A stretch of 64,000 nucleotides of DNA from RGIG1902 sp034926865 (GTDB taxonomy: Bacteria; Bacillota; Clostridia; Oscillospirales; Butyricicoccaceae). The notes under the pieces were generated by a model. That model made no database searches. It had not been told where the DNA came from and saw only the letters and a program-made list of their open reading frames with translations. A program made the translations under genes and the position numbers. Below, one piece after another: positions 10,301-17,929 of the stretch. The stretch lies in NCBI GenBank assembly GCA_034926865.1, contig JAYFQP010000027.1:13469-77468 (forward strand), written 5' to 3'. How positions within the stretch are numbered: position 1 is the first letter of the stretch; every line of letters starts with the position of its first letter.

Positions 10301-13300
10301 CTGAACGCTGACCGCCGCCGTGCCGTTCCAGCCAAAGTCCGATAATGCCATCTCCTTTTCACAGTCAGTCCAGTCGCTTGTATCAATCAGCCTGTACTGT
10401 TTGAAAGAGTTTATGTTCAGTAGCGATTTATTCAAAAAATCTATTGCAACATCAGGCTTCTCAAGCCGTAGAGGGGCGGTAACGGTAATCTCTGCACTCT
10501 TGAAATTTGATGCTGATGCCGGCTGCCAAAAGGTCAAAGTCGCGCCGGGAGCAAGAGAAATGTCAAGTTCCCCCCCACTATCATTAAGCATATCCATACC
10601 ATTATTGATCCGGTAGCCGAAATCCTGATACACAGCACCCATCTCAACATCGTTGTATATATTATAGGTAACCCAAGAATCCCAAGACTCTTCAAAAAAG
10701 GAAACAAGATCGGGGCGCGCAGGTATCTCTATGGTTCTTGGCTCGCCGTTTAAGCCCTTGAAGCGGATATGTATGTACTTAGAATTTAAGCCGGCATCCG
10801 GAACTATACTGTTAAGCGAAATCTCCATATCGCTTACAACGGTTGCGCCTGTCCAGTTGCCGGGGGCACTGTCGCTGTCATCCACAAGATATTCCATCTC
10901 GCTTGTAACGCCGGTGATCTTCTCGTTGCTAAAATCCAGCACGGCTTCAGGCTCGTCGCCCGCCGCAAGCCGGAAGGTCACGGTTATTTGCAATGGTATT
11001 CCGGCGTATTCTCCGTTCTCATTACCTTCAAATGAAATGGTAACTGTCGCACTCTTGGCGGGATGGCCGGGGGAGTTTGAAGCCAAGATAAAGCCGCCAA
11101 GGGACAGCGAGCCGTTGCTCAGCGTGCCGATAGTGGTGGATGGCAATGTCAGGATATTGCCGCTGTCCTCCGTTTTGCTCATCTTCCATGTAACAGGGTT
11201 ATAGCCTTCGATAATATCCGCCACATTCAGCGTCAGAGTCTGGGAGCCACCGGTGTTTTCAACGTCAATTGTGCCGCTTGGACTAAGTTCTGCGGTGGGT
11301 GCGCTGCGAGGGCCTGTTTTATCAAAGGTATAGGTCGCCTCAATATGCGAATCGCTTCTTGATGTGACTGTGGCAGACATTCCATTTATCGTTACCGCGG
11401 CACTATCAGAAAATTTACAGCCCGAACCGACGGTGAGCGTGATTTCCGCCGAATAAACTGTGTTGTAGTCGAAGCTGCCGGCTAAAGGGTTTGTCCCCTG
11501 TTTCCATACAAGCGCCGTAGTAACGCCTGAGGGGATGCACACGGCGGAGGCGCTTGGAGCCGCACCTCCATTCGGAGCAGTCGCAGTAAGCTCCGCCGTG
11601 TTAATCGTCCACTGGGCGTACAATACAGTGTTTTCTGTAAGAACAAATGTACCACCAGGCTGATAAGCGGTACCGCTGCCGTCCGGCGCCGTGTTCCAGC
11701 CGGAAAAGCTGCAATTTACGCGCGAAAAACCATCGACGGAAGCCACCTCTATGTTTTCATCATTACCTTCAACGATAGCAGAAGAGCTGTGTGAACCGCT
11801 GCCGCCGTTTGAGTTGTAGGAAAGAAATGTTAGGTATGATGTGTTGGGGTTGAGCAGGTTAATCTTATTGTCACCCTGGTTTAGGGTTCCGCTCGTATCG
11901 CGTGTGAATTTTTTAAAGTCATTGTCTCCGATTGTATAATTGACCCCCTGCGCAACAATAAGGGAAGTCGTCCCCTCCGGTGCCGTTGAAATACTTATTC
12001 CGATCGCACCATCTGCACCTGTAAGCTCACCGACAATCGATATTTGGCTTACAACAGTCTCATCGCCTGCATCCGTCTTCAGGTATACATTGTTCTGTAC
12101 GCCGCTTCTGCTGTTGTCGGTAATCGCTATATCTCCGCTGACCTTAAAAGCGCCACCATACACATAAACGCCGCCGCCATGGTTGAACATATTCCATGCG
12201 GATGTGGCGTTGCCTCGTATCTCTCCTCCCTTCATGCTGAAGGTACCGCTCAAATACACACCTCCGCCGTTACACAGGTATTCAAGCGCATATGTATTAT
12301 TTTCGTTAATTTGCCCTGTCTCCATGATAAAGAAACCACCCTGGGGTACATACACACCACCACCGTTGGCCGCTTTGTTTAGATTGATTTCACCGCTCTT
12401 CATGGTGAAAGTGCCGCCGCCAACAAATACGCCGCCGCCCTGGTTTAGTTCTTTCAAAGTATTAAACGTGGTGTTTTCGCTTATTTCGCTGTTTACCATG
12501 GTACAGGTCCCGTTTAGCATGTATATGCCGCCGCCGTTTCCGGCAGAATTTCTGATTATTCTGCTGCCACTTATGCTTAAATCGCCATGAGCAGCCACAT
12601 ATATACCACCGCCATTTCCGTACTCGGAAGAAAAATCCGTGGTGTTTTCGCTGATTTCACCGGCACTCATGGTAAAACTACTCGCAGAACCGCTGTTATA
12701 CACGCTGCCGTCAAGATAAACGCCGCCGCCATAATAAGCTTTATTCCCGTTTATTTTACCGCCATCCATTGTGAAGATTCCGCTCATATCTATATATACA
12801 CCGCCGCCCTCGCCGAACATCGTACTATAGCCTTCCGCGGTGTTGCCGCTGATTTCGCCATTATGCATGATGAAGCTGCCGCCGAACATGACAGATACGC
12901 CGCCGCCAAAGCCTTTACAAACCTCATTTCCCGCCGCAGTGTTGCCGCTGATGGTTCCTCCGTTCATAATAAAGGCACCTTCATTGGCATACACACCGCC
13001 GCCGTTGCCGGCTGTGGTGTTGCCGCTGATTCCACCGGCGCTCATGGTAAAGGTGCCGCCGGCACCTACGCATATGCCGCCGCCACCGTTTGCTGAGGTG
13101 TTGTCGCTGACGGATCCGCCGTTCATTTCGAAGGAACCGCTTTCCACAAAAACACCGCCGCCGCTTGCCGATGTGGTATTGCCGCTGATGCTCCCGCTGT
13201 TCATTACAAAGGTGCCGCCGTTTACGTAAATACCCCCACCGCCGATGTAGATGCCTTTCATTCCACCTGTAATTTTGCCACTTCCTATGCTGTCTGACAG

Positions 13301-13945
13301 CGTCAAACTGCCTGTAACGGTGATAGCATTGCCGGAATACGAAGCTGTATTTCCTGACAGCCCACGGTCAATTGTTTTACCGTTCAGGTCAAGGGTTACC
13401 GTTTTCCCCAAAGGCACAACCAAAGGTGCTGACAGCGTAATGTTTGATTCCAGAACGGCCGAACCGCCGTTCTGAAAGACTGTGTTTAATTGCTCCGCTG
13501 TTGTCACGCTCGTCGCACCCTCAGAGCCCATTGATGTCAAGATATTTTCATCCGACGCTTCTTCCTCCACTGTCACCGAAATCTCCGGCAGGCTAGCCCC
13601 ATCCGCCAGAACATATCCCGTCGGCAAAATAGCACGAAAGGTGTATGAACCAGCCGCGTTCCCATCGTAGTCAGGGCTGCTCATCCATGTGACTCCTGCA
13701 ACAGTAACGCTTTCATTGGCTGAGGTTACAGCTGTCAGCGATTCCGGCAGAAATAGTTCCGAGCTTGCTTGGCCATAAGGCACGCTTTGCTGCCGAATCT
13801 GATCTTCCAGCTCGTCAAAAGCAATAATCGACGATGTTGTACCCTCAGTGCCCTCCGCAAGCGCCGTTATCGGCAAGAAACTGATTAGAGTAATCATAGC
13901 CAGTATTAATGACAAAAAACGCTTGATTGATTGTATCTTTTTCAC
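7343..13945 (-). CDS. Giant secreted beta-helix surface protein with three SLH domains
   Basis: About 2200 residues from a GTG at 13945. An in-frame ATG at 13960 lies inside the GGAGGGG ribosome binding site, so the GTG six bases after that site is the better start. A signal peptide follows (IKRFLSLILAMITLISFLPITALAEG). Residues about 245-605 contain many imperfect repeats of GGGVYV...FTMNGGSISGNTA type, typical of a right-handed parallel beta-helix. Then come an InlB B-type repeat (FSGWNTAPDGSGTAYQPGG), MBG-like modules, a carboxypeptidase-regulatory-like fold (GGVVYQGGNPLPDAVVTL) and a bacterial repeat (ASEGGSVAP). Three SLH domains at about 2014-2200 anchor it to the cell wall. It is probably an adhesin or glycan-binding surface protein. 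No convincing terminator was seen after it. Confidence 0.9.
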   Translation of the reverse strand: MKKIQSIKRFLSLILAMITLISFLPITALAEGTEGTTSSIIAFDELEDQIRQQSVPYGQASSELFLPESLTAVTSANESVTVAGVTWMSSPDYDGNAAGSYTFRAILPTGYVLADGASLPEISVTVEEEASDENILTSMGSEGATSVTTAEQLNTVFQNGGSAVLESNITLSAPLVVPLGKTVTLDLNGKTIDRGLSGNTASYSGNAITVTGSLTLSDSIGSGKITGGMKGIYIGGGGIYVNGGTFVMNSGSISGNTTSASGGGVFVESGSFEMNGGSVSDNTSANGGGGICVGAGGTFTMSAGGISGNTTAGNGGGVYANEGAFIMNGGTISGNTAAGNEVCKGFGGGVSVMFGGSFIMHNGEISGNTAEGYSTMFGEGGGVYIDMSGIFTMDGGKINGNKAYYGGGVYLDGSVYNSGSASSFTMSAGEISENTTDFSSEYGNGGGIYVAAHGDLSISGSRIIRNSAGNGGGIYMLNGTCTMVNSEISENTTFNTLKELNQGGGVFVGGGTFTMKSGEINLNKAANGGGVYVPQGGFFIMETGQINENNTYALEYLCNGGGVYLSGTFSMKGGEIRGNATSAWNMFNHGGGVYVYGGAFKVSGDIAITDNSRSGVQNNVYLKTDAGDETVVSQISIVGELTGADGAIGISISTAPEGTTSLIVAQGVNYTIGDNDFKKFTRDTSGTLNQGDNKINLLNPNTSYLTFLSYNSNGGSGSHSSSAIVEGNDENIEVASVDGFSRVNCSFSGWNTAPDGSGTAYQPGGTFVLTENTVLYAQWTINTAELTATAPNGGAAPSASAVCIPSGVTTALVWKQGTNPLAGSFDYNTVYSAEITLTVGSGCKFSDSAAVTINGMSATVTSRSDSHIEATYTFDKTGPRSAPTAELSPSGTIDVENTGGSQTLTLNVADIIEGYNPVTWKMSKTEDSGNILTLPSTTIGTLSNGSLSLGGFILASNSPGHPAKSATVTISFEGNENGEYAGIPLQITVTFRLAAGDEPEAVLDFSNEKITGVTSEMEYLVDDSDSAPGNWTGATVVSDMEISLNSIVPDAGLNSKYIHIRFKGLNGEPRTIEIPARPDLVSFFEESWDSWVTYNIYNDVEMGAVYQDFGYRINNGMDMLNDSGGELDISLAPGATLTFWQPASASNFKSAEITVTAPLRLEKPDVAIDFLNKSLLNINSFKQYRLIDTSDWTDCEKEMALSDFGWNGTAAVSVQFRYPNTDDNYASETQTLSIPALPTAPTINCTSTSSTITVTSEAGVRYRLDGGEWKTGDENGKIDFTGLAANHSYTIDAQKVATASTFQSEAASLSVSTNPLADGTGGVSMDSWTYGGAAANPVPFSVTNGIGSVTYSYAGTKADGTVYSSSTKPTDAGSYTVTAIFGATSEYKPVTSAAAVFTIVKKEIEIQWKDLTAVYDGTPKSPTFTLIGVESGDVANISAQLSENKTNAGSYSVMASLIGSRAFNYKPSNPSGTLVIQKVPVTFSITGDDVQYDGGSHTAIVAAEANVSGFTGFNIIYKNSKGEPVLSPTDAGSYSIYALIKDVNYRHADATNGSAKKIGVLTIYTSSAPDAYTVSFSRGDGAVGSVAPLAAAQAGTLRILPDSTGMTNGTKLFSGWEYGGKIYQPGESLLQPASGIILTAIWTENTYSVGGVVYQGGNPLPDAVVTLMRGCVQVGQTVSGAGGEYSFADAAPGLYNLVASKNGTTQTVLVEIVQNNLADHNIILPLGRTNSVVEVDAGSPAIVVGNLEKTFSDEDKQAADNGSTVEMRLNAKAVEGTGVDQAAIDSEAGGTVGIYLELNLTKTVTPISGEPYSTNINQTNVLLEIFIQIPGELQGKDNYIVYRCHDGKISTLTTTQNNGEFITVNADKTAITIHAKLFSTYAIGYTVPPIPVSDGNDSSYTITPSASEGGSVAPMGRVTVSEGGSKTFTITAKDGYAVSDVLVDGKSVGAVVSYTFFNVTSAHTISAVFTKAKGLPYYIDAKGSRVFIGFAAEIAGEMEYIAPEGKTVQFTQNAKTFADTNDHWAKSYITFVAEREIFVGTGDNLFSPDNGMTRAMFVTIIGRLYERSYGEIEDLSDHAFDDCDYEDYYGKYVGWAAKEGIIEGDGNGKFEPYEQITRQEMAKILYRFADYLGVLPSNMDTTLTYADSTTISSWAKNAALYCQSTGIVIGRDDGSFSPNGTATRAEAATTIARFVESIMA

Positions 13946-14346
13946 GCAAGTCCCCTCCATTTTGTTCTTAGTAAACCTAATATCCCTACGTGCAGAGATA
14001 TATTAAAGCAGATCAACGACCGGGAAAACCATCGTGGATATTATGTTAGCCACGATGATATATACCCATTTTTCTTGTGGATCAGGGAAAGAAACACAGT
14101 CCATTCTTACAAAAACGTTCCGGAATCGTCGAAGCCCGCCCGTTAAGCTGTTTCTTTTTAAAAATAGTACCACATATATAAGTAAAAAAGCCGTGTCTGC
14201 AAGGTCAACTTTTGACAACCTTCGACTTATTCAGCCCAAACAGGAGGCGTAAAATCTCATCCGTTGCAGAAACACGATAAACTTCCGGAGAGGCAATAAA
14301 TAAAACTGTTTTGAGTCATTGACTGGCAAAATTAATGGTTAGTATA

Positions 14347-14391
14347 AAAAGCAGACATCCCTGCACATGATGTGAAAGAATGTCTGCTTTT
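14347..14391. terminator. Hairpin, possible bidirectional terminator
   Basis: AAAAGCAGACAT (14347-14358) pairs with ATGTCTGCTTTT (14380-14391). The A/T tails make it resemble a bidirectional terminator, but no gene ends next to it. Confidence 0.5.
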
Positions 14392-14599
14392 CCTGATTTC
14401 TATAAAAATCTGCAAATCTGTATAATGTACTGTTCCCATATTTATGTCAAAGCTCATAAAACAATTACGAGGCCGGAGGTCATAAGCCCCTAAGAGGTGG
14501 CTACAAAAGGTTATATCACTCATACCTTGGCTGCGAGTGTTCCTATAAACTTCGTTTGAAAAGTGAGCGTTCTTTAAATAAAAGCAAACAACAGAAGAC

Positions 14600-14635
14600 A
14601 ACATCAGAGCCGTCAAATAAGACGACTCTGATGTT
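14600..14635. repeat. Hairpin with AAATAA loop, copy 1
   Basis: 15-base arms (14600-14614, 14621-14635, one mismatch) around AAATAA. The inner part, CGTC-AAATAA-GACG, is also present in the hairpin at 16895-16924, although the outer arm sequences differ. Confidence 0.55.
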
Positions 14636-14778
14636 AATGGGAGTGTCCTAGCAGCTTTTTTCAAAAAATCTAGTAAAATTAATGGTTTGATGGCAATCAC
14701 AAAGCAGTATTACACCAAAAAACAAATACTGTCATTCGAATATAGAGTTAAACTGAAATTACGGAATGCATCCTACTT

Positions 14779-15144
14779 TTAGATGCCAGAAAGCAGCAAA
14801 TTGAAATGCAGCAGCAGTTGATCTTTTAAATGAAAATCAGGGTATCGGACACACCATTCATAGGTAAATCCATGCAAAACTGTGACAAACTGCTCCGCCG
14901 CCGTTTCTGCATTAAGCTCTGGCTTGAACTCCACCTGACGGACACCTCTTTGAATGAGCGCGCAGATCACCTCGTAAACGTCCAGACTGTAGCTGAGGAG
15001 TGCGTAGGGACTGCTGTTCCTGTGGATCTGAATCCGATAGGCAAGCCTTATGAGGTTGTATCCGATTCTGTCCGTTATGATATCCGCAACCTTTCCAACA
15101 AGCGAAATAAGAATCAGGATGCTTCCGCGCTTTCGGGAAAAGTT
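14779..15144 (-). pseudogene. TetR/AcrR-family regulator remnant (C-terminal part)
   Basis: The minus strand is open for 121 codons here. It ends in a sequence typical of the TetR C-terminal dimerisation domain (VYEVICALIQRGVRQVEFKP, then LNAETAAEQFVTVLHGFTYEW). There is no start codon with a ribosome binding site, no helix-turn-helix domain, and an in-frame TGA at 15145-15147. The preceding codons near 15148-15182 (AKLWRFF) suggest that more of the gene has decayed. It lies directly after the glycosyltransferase stop codon in the same direction, so it was probably the third gene of the 16.7 kb operon and perhaps its repressor. Confidence 0.6.
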
Positions 15145-15187
15145 TCAAAAAAATCTCCATAGCTTAGCGGATATGTATTGCGCTCAT

Positions 15188-16378
15188 TTACATATTCTGC
15201 GCGGATTCTTTAATCAAGCTTTCAATCTTTTCAGCGGCAAGCGCAGCCCCACCGCACTGATGAAAATCTTTGGAGATTTCTTCGGCATTGTGTTTATAGT
15301 TATTGTTCTCCAGCACCTCAAATATTGCTTGCCGTATAGTCTTAACCGAATCATCATTTAAGTACATGCCCGCTCCCAATTCATTGACACGATAGGCGAC
15401 TCCGCTCTGTTCCGGCGTCTGGGGGTATAGTAAAAGCGGTACGCCGTAATACAGCGCTTCGTTGACGCTGTTCATGCCGCAGTGTGTCAGGAAAACATGT
15501 GCTTTCTGCAAAACTTCAATTTGATTTACAGTGTGAGCAACCGCGAAGTTCTTAGGTATCACGCCTAGTTCCTTCGGGTCGATTATTTCACCGATAGACA
15601 GGATAACATCCAGATCGGTATTTTCAAGTGCTTTCATACAATTCCGGTAAAAGTCAGCTTTTAAATTATTCACAGTGCCTAAGGAGATATATATGGTCTT
15701 TCTCTGTGATTCTTGACACCGATAATCTATCGCTTTCACAGACGGTCCCACAAAGGTGTATTTATCCGAGAAGGTATCAGCACATGGCTGGAATTTCTGT
15801 GATGTGTAGACAATTGTGTTAACACTGTTGTCATTTGAAATGAGGGAAAGAACATCTTTTACCGGATAGCCTTTTTCACGAAGTTGCTTTACAAATCTAT
15901 TAGCCTTTGGTATGGAGGACAACATACGGACGGTCTGTGAAAAACTCTGTTTCATAATTCTTGCGGAATAGCGATTGAAGGCAAAGGTTGTGGTCGAAGA
16001 CATCAGCGGAATTCCGAGCTTCAAGGCTGCCAGTTTTCCCCACGCAGCCATGGAATCAGCTACTATACAATCGGGTTTCCACTCAGCCATCTCGCGTATG
16101 ATAGTGTCATCCATTGCTAAAGTCATTTTTACAATGATCTCCGTAGAAAACGCGATATCTTTTCCTACTCGCTCTCCGTCTTCTGGCGTGAGATTCATAT
16201 GCATATCGTAAGAATCGCAGGATATGAAAGCGGCCCCGGCTAATTCGATTTTTTCCTTAAAAGCATTATAGGAATAGTATCTGACCTCATGCCCGCGTCG
16301 GACCAATTCTTTCACCACTTCCAGAGTCGGATTGGTATGCCCATGAGCTGGAATACAAAAGAAAGCTATCTTACTCAT
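15188..16378 (-). CDS. MGT/YjiC-type GT1 glycosyltransferase
   Basis: 396 residues, the usual length for macrolide-type UDP-glycosyltransferases (GT1, GT-B fold). The N-terminus has the family signature FFCIPAHGHTNPTLEVVKEL. The C-terminal domain carries the nucleotide-sugar binding region (FLTHCGMNSVNEALYYGVPL, then PQTPEQSGVAYRVNELGAG). Relatives transfer glucose to small hydrophobic acceptors such as macrolides and flavonoids, often as detoxification. The substrate here cannot be read from sequence. Its ATG overlaps the stop of the AbrB-like gene by 8 bases, so the two are translated from one message. The TetR remnant behind it fits an inducible resistance cassette that has lost its regulator. 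Confidence 0.85.
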   Translation of the reverse strand: MSKIAFFCIPAHGHTNPTLEVVKELVRRGHEVRYYSYNAFKEKIELAGAAFISCDSYDMHMNLTPEDGERVGKDIAFSTEIIVKMTLAMDDTIIREMAEWKPDCIVADSMAAWGKLAALKLGIPLMSSTTTFAFNRYSARIMKQSFSQTVRMLSSIPKANRFVKQLREKGYPVKDVLSLISNDNSVNTIVYTSQKFQPCADTFSDKYTFVGPSVKAIDYRCQESQRKTIYISLGTVNNLKADFYRNCMKALENTDLDVILSIGEIIDPKELGVIPKNFAVAHTVNQIEVLQKAHVFLTHCGMNSVNEALYYGVPLLLYPQTPEQSGVAYRVNELGAGMYLNDDSVKTIRQAIFEVLENNNYKHNAEEISKDFHQCGGAALAAEKIESLIKESAQNM

Positions 16379-16664
16379 TTATATCTTCCTCTTTCATATC
16401 TTTAATGTATTTTGCAAATTCGATTGACTCCTCCTGGGTATGTTCAGGGTATAATTCCTTTGATCTTCCGGCAAAAATTGCGTCTGCTATTTGGCTGAAA
16501 GTGCTGTATTTTTCTATGGCAATCCCTTTTTGAGTGTCTGCTAAAATGATCAAAGTGTCCCCGGGTTTGATCTCAAACATCTGACGCACCTCTTTTGGTA
16601 TTACGATTTGTCCCTTAGGGCCAACTTTGACAGAACTCATAAATTTCCCGTTTTCCACATTCAT
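16371..16664 (-). CDS. AbrB/SpoVT-family transcription regulator
   Basis: 97 residues. The swapped-hairpin AbrB domain is at about 9-55 (SVKVGPKGQIVIPKEVRQMF, then EIKPGDTLIILADTQKGIAI). The C-terminal 40 residues (SQIADAIFAGRSKELYPEHT...) are charged and of unknown role. The ATG at 16664 is preceded by GGGAGAAAG. It is the first gene of the operon with the glycosyltransferase and is read from a near-perfect sigma-A promoter whose start point carries a long palindrome. It may be a DNA-binding autoregulator of this operon; antitoxin-like AbrB proteins exist, but no toxin gene adjoins it. Confidence 0.85.
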   Translation of the reverse strand: MNVENGKFMSSVKVGPKGQIVIPKEVRQMFEIKPGDTLIILADTQKGIAIEKYSTFSQIADAIFAGRSKELYPEHTQEESIEFAKYIKDMKEEDINE

Positions 16665-16698
16665 AATCTTTCTCCCAAATAATCAGTTATTATGGCCG

Positions 16699-16731
16699 AA
16701 TAGTAGCACAAGTATGATTTGTGCTACTATT
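16699..16731. promoter_or_regulatory. Palindromic operator at the transcription start of the abrB-like/GT operon
   Basis: AATAGTAGCACAA (16699-16711) is perfectly complementary to 16719-16731 with a 7-base centre. It spans roughly +1 to +33 of the predicted transcript and has no T-run, so an operator is more likely than a terminator. Candidate ligands are the AbrB-like protein or the lost TetR protein. Confidence 0.65.
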
Positions 16732-16737
16732 TATCCC

Positions 16738-16766
16738 ATTATAAATTGTTTGCATATATATGTCAA
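16738..16766 (-). promoter_or_regulatory. Sigma-A promoter of the abrB-like/glycosyltransferase operon
   Basis: On the minus strand TTGACA (16766-16761) and TATAAT (16743-16738) are separated by 17 bases, a full consensus match. The predicted start is near 16731, about 67 bases before the ATG. Confidence 0.85.
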
Positions 16767-16894
16767 ATTCCTGCCGAAATCATTATTTATCGCATCAGCT
16801 GCAAATGTTTTCCTTGTTTGTGAGAGTGTTCTTACAGCATTTCCAAACAGGTAGCGTAGCATTGTGATAATGTAAAAAAAGCGAATGAAAAAAG

Positions 16895-16924
16895 ATCAAG
16901 GTCGTCAAATAAGACGACCTTGAT
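16895..16924. repeat. Hairpin with AAATAA loop, copy 2
   Basis: Perfect 12-base arms, ATCAAGGTCGTC (16895-16906) and its complement (16913-16924), around AAATAA. It shares its core and loop with the hairpin at 14600-14635, 2.3 kb away. Confidence 0.55.
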
Positions 16925-17027
16925 TTATAGTCCAAATGAAATTATAGGGCTTATCGTATTTCTCAAATGCTTCCACATTCATTGTAATTTTCATAATGCA
17001 GGTATCTTTCTTGTTGCTTTTTGACAT
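16905..17027 (-). CDS. Doubtful short ORF
   Basis: About 40 codons from ATG 17027 (MSKSNKKDTCIMKITMNVEA, then FEKYDKPYNFIWTI) to a TGA inside the AAATAA hairpin. The composition looks protein-like, and it could be the tail of a longer decayed gene, since the frame stays open upstream to 17123. No clear ribosome binding site and no recognised family. Confidence 0.2.
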   Translation of the reverse strand: MSKSNKKDTCIMKITMNVEAFEKYDKPYNFIWTINQGRLI

Positions 17028-17367
17028 AAGTGTATTCATCTCTTTAACAATACAGTTATTGAAGAAAAATAAAAGCCTCATGGGAACACTCCCACACCAG
17101 CGCCTTGGCGGAACAAGGCTCACAGTTAATTAGCAATATGGTACAAATTACAAGAAAACATCGAACCCCGGCGCAAATTCAAGAGTTGTTCCGCAGGAAC
17201 CACAAAAAAGTGGTCAAAGACAAATATCTATTGAAGGACACAAATTTGGTAGGTGGTCAGTTTGACCGCCTGCCAAATTCTTAACTCTACTCAAGAATTG
17301 CGCCGTAGTAATAAAAGAATAAGGCGATTTTTAGAGGGCTCGAAACTGGCAGCAGACACAGCTGCGG

Positions 17368-17423
17368 GATTCAAACTTCTTAATAAAAAAGACCCGATTC
17401 AAACTTCTTAATAAAAAAGACCC
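17368..17423. repeat. Two perfect tandem 28-bp units
   Basis: Units 17368-17395 and 17396-17423 are identical (GATTCAAACTTCTT...GACCC). The second forms the T-run side of the tRNA-Leu terminator, so part of a terminator has been duplicated. Confidence 0.85.
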
Positions 17424-17452
17424 GCTGAAATCAATGATTTCAGCGGGTCTTT
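17416..17452 (-). terminator. Terminator of tRNA-Leu(CAG)
   Basis: 18-base arms (17416-17433 and 17435-17452) form a nearly gapless palindrome directly after the tRNA CCA end, followed on the minus strand by TTTTTTATT. Confidence 0.85.
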
Positions 17453-17538
17453 GGTGCGGATGAAGGGACTTGAACCCCCACGAAGTTGCCCCCACTAGCA
17501 CCTGAAGCTAGCGCGTCTGCCGATTCCGCCACATCCGC
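17452..17538 (-). tRNA. tRNA-Leu (anticodon CAG)
   Basis: Class II tRNA of 87 bases with encoded CCA. The acceptor stem is GCGGATG/CATCCGC with discriminator A. The anticodon loop TTCAGGT gives CAG. A long variable arm and GGTTCAAGTCC T-arm are present. It is divergent from the second tRNA-Leu gene. Confidence 0.95.
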
Positions 17539-17551
17539 AAGTGCAGACATA

Positions 17552-17580
17552 ATTATAACGGCTGCAAGAATAAAAGTCAA
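17552..17580 (-). promoter_or_regulatory. Promoter of tRNA-Leu(CAG)
   Basis: TTGACT (17580-17575), 17-base spacer, TATAAT (17557-17552) on the minus strand, 14 bases before the tRNA. Confidence 0.8.
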
Positions 17581-17635
17581 GAACTTTTGCCAAACTTTTT
17601 ATCCCTAAAAACATCCTGTTTTTTTCAAAAAAGTC

Positions 17636-17664
17636 TTGATTTTTTCCAGACACTGTGCTATTAT
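17636..17664 (+). promoter_or_regulatory. Promoter of tRNA-Leu(GAG)
   Basis: TTGATT (17636-17641), 17-base spacer, TATTAT (17659-17664), ending 35 bases before the tRNA. Confidence 0.65.
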
Positions 17665-17699
17665 AAACAAGCCGCGATAATGCTGGCAAAAAACAAAAT

Positions 17700-17784
17700 G
17701 CGGCCGTGGCGGAACTGGTAGACGCGCACGTTTGAGGGGCGTGTGGAAACCTCCATATGGGTTCAAGTCCCATCGGCCGCACCA
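17700..17784 (+). tRNA. tRNA-Leu (anticodon GAG)
   Basis: Class II tRNA of 85 bases with encoded CCA. The acceptor stem is GCGGCCG/CGGCCGC with discriminator A. The loop TTGAGGG gives anticodon GAG. Followed by a long-looped hairpin terminator. Confidence 0.95.
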
Positions 17785-17792
17785 AGCATATA

Positions 17793-17845
17793 TAATCCGA
17801 ACCGTCAGTTGCAGTTTTCTGTAGACAAGGGTTCGGATTTTTGCT
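17793..17845 (+). terminator. Terminator of tRNA-Leu(GAG)
   Basis: ATCCGAACC pairs with GGTTCGGAT across a loop of about 30 bases that can itself fold, followed by TTTTT. Confidence 0.65.
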
Positions 17846-17929
17846 ATGTTTACAAAATGCGTCATTTTCGTCCCTTTTTGCATATTATGCGGCCTCCTCT
17901 GATGGCTGCTTTTTCGAAAGGATACCAAT

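Larger units (their letters stand above)
14328..14687. repeat. 13-bp direct repeat flanking about 334 bp
   Basis: AAAATTAATGGTT occurs at 14328-14340 and again at 14675-14687. The DNA between the copies holds both hairpins of this region. It could be the footprint of an inserted or deleted element, or chance in AT-rich DNA. Confidence 0.4.
13946..14778. other. Gene-free stretch with hairpins and a direct repeat
   Basis: No reading frame here has a convincing ribosome binding site or recognisable protein. The stretch contains two hairpins (14347-14391 and 14600-14635) and a 13-base direct repeat (14328-14340 and 14675-14687) enclosing both. It looks like the debris of mobile or lost DNA. The promoter of the beta-helix SLH gene should also lie in its left part, but no near-consensus promoter was found. 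Confidence 0.5.
16767..17451. other. Stretch without a secure gene
   Basis: It contains the second AAATAA-loop hairpin, one doubtful short ORF, an imperfect hairpin near 17243-17279 (arms reading AATTTGGTAGGTGGTCA against its G-U tolerant complement) and a tandem 28-bp repeat at the tRNA terminator. Outward of the 17243 hairpin, GGCGCAAATTC near 17169 and GAATTGCGCC near 17296 are also inverted, so a small MITE-like element is possible but unproven. Confidence 0.4.

Noticed and set aside
12044..13250. Regular short repeats resembling a CRISPR array or tandem DNA repeat, and several plus-strand ORFs over them
   Set aside because: The periodicity comes from beta-helix repeats (GGGVYV...ISGNT) in the minus-strand surface protein. 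Units vary in length and there are no constant repeats with unique spacers.
14003..14252. Overlapping ORFs of about 70 codons on both strands upstream of the beta-helix gene
   Set aside because: No ribosome sites and low-complexity translations; treated as non-coding.
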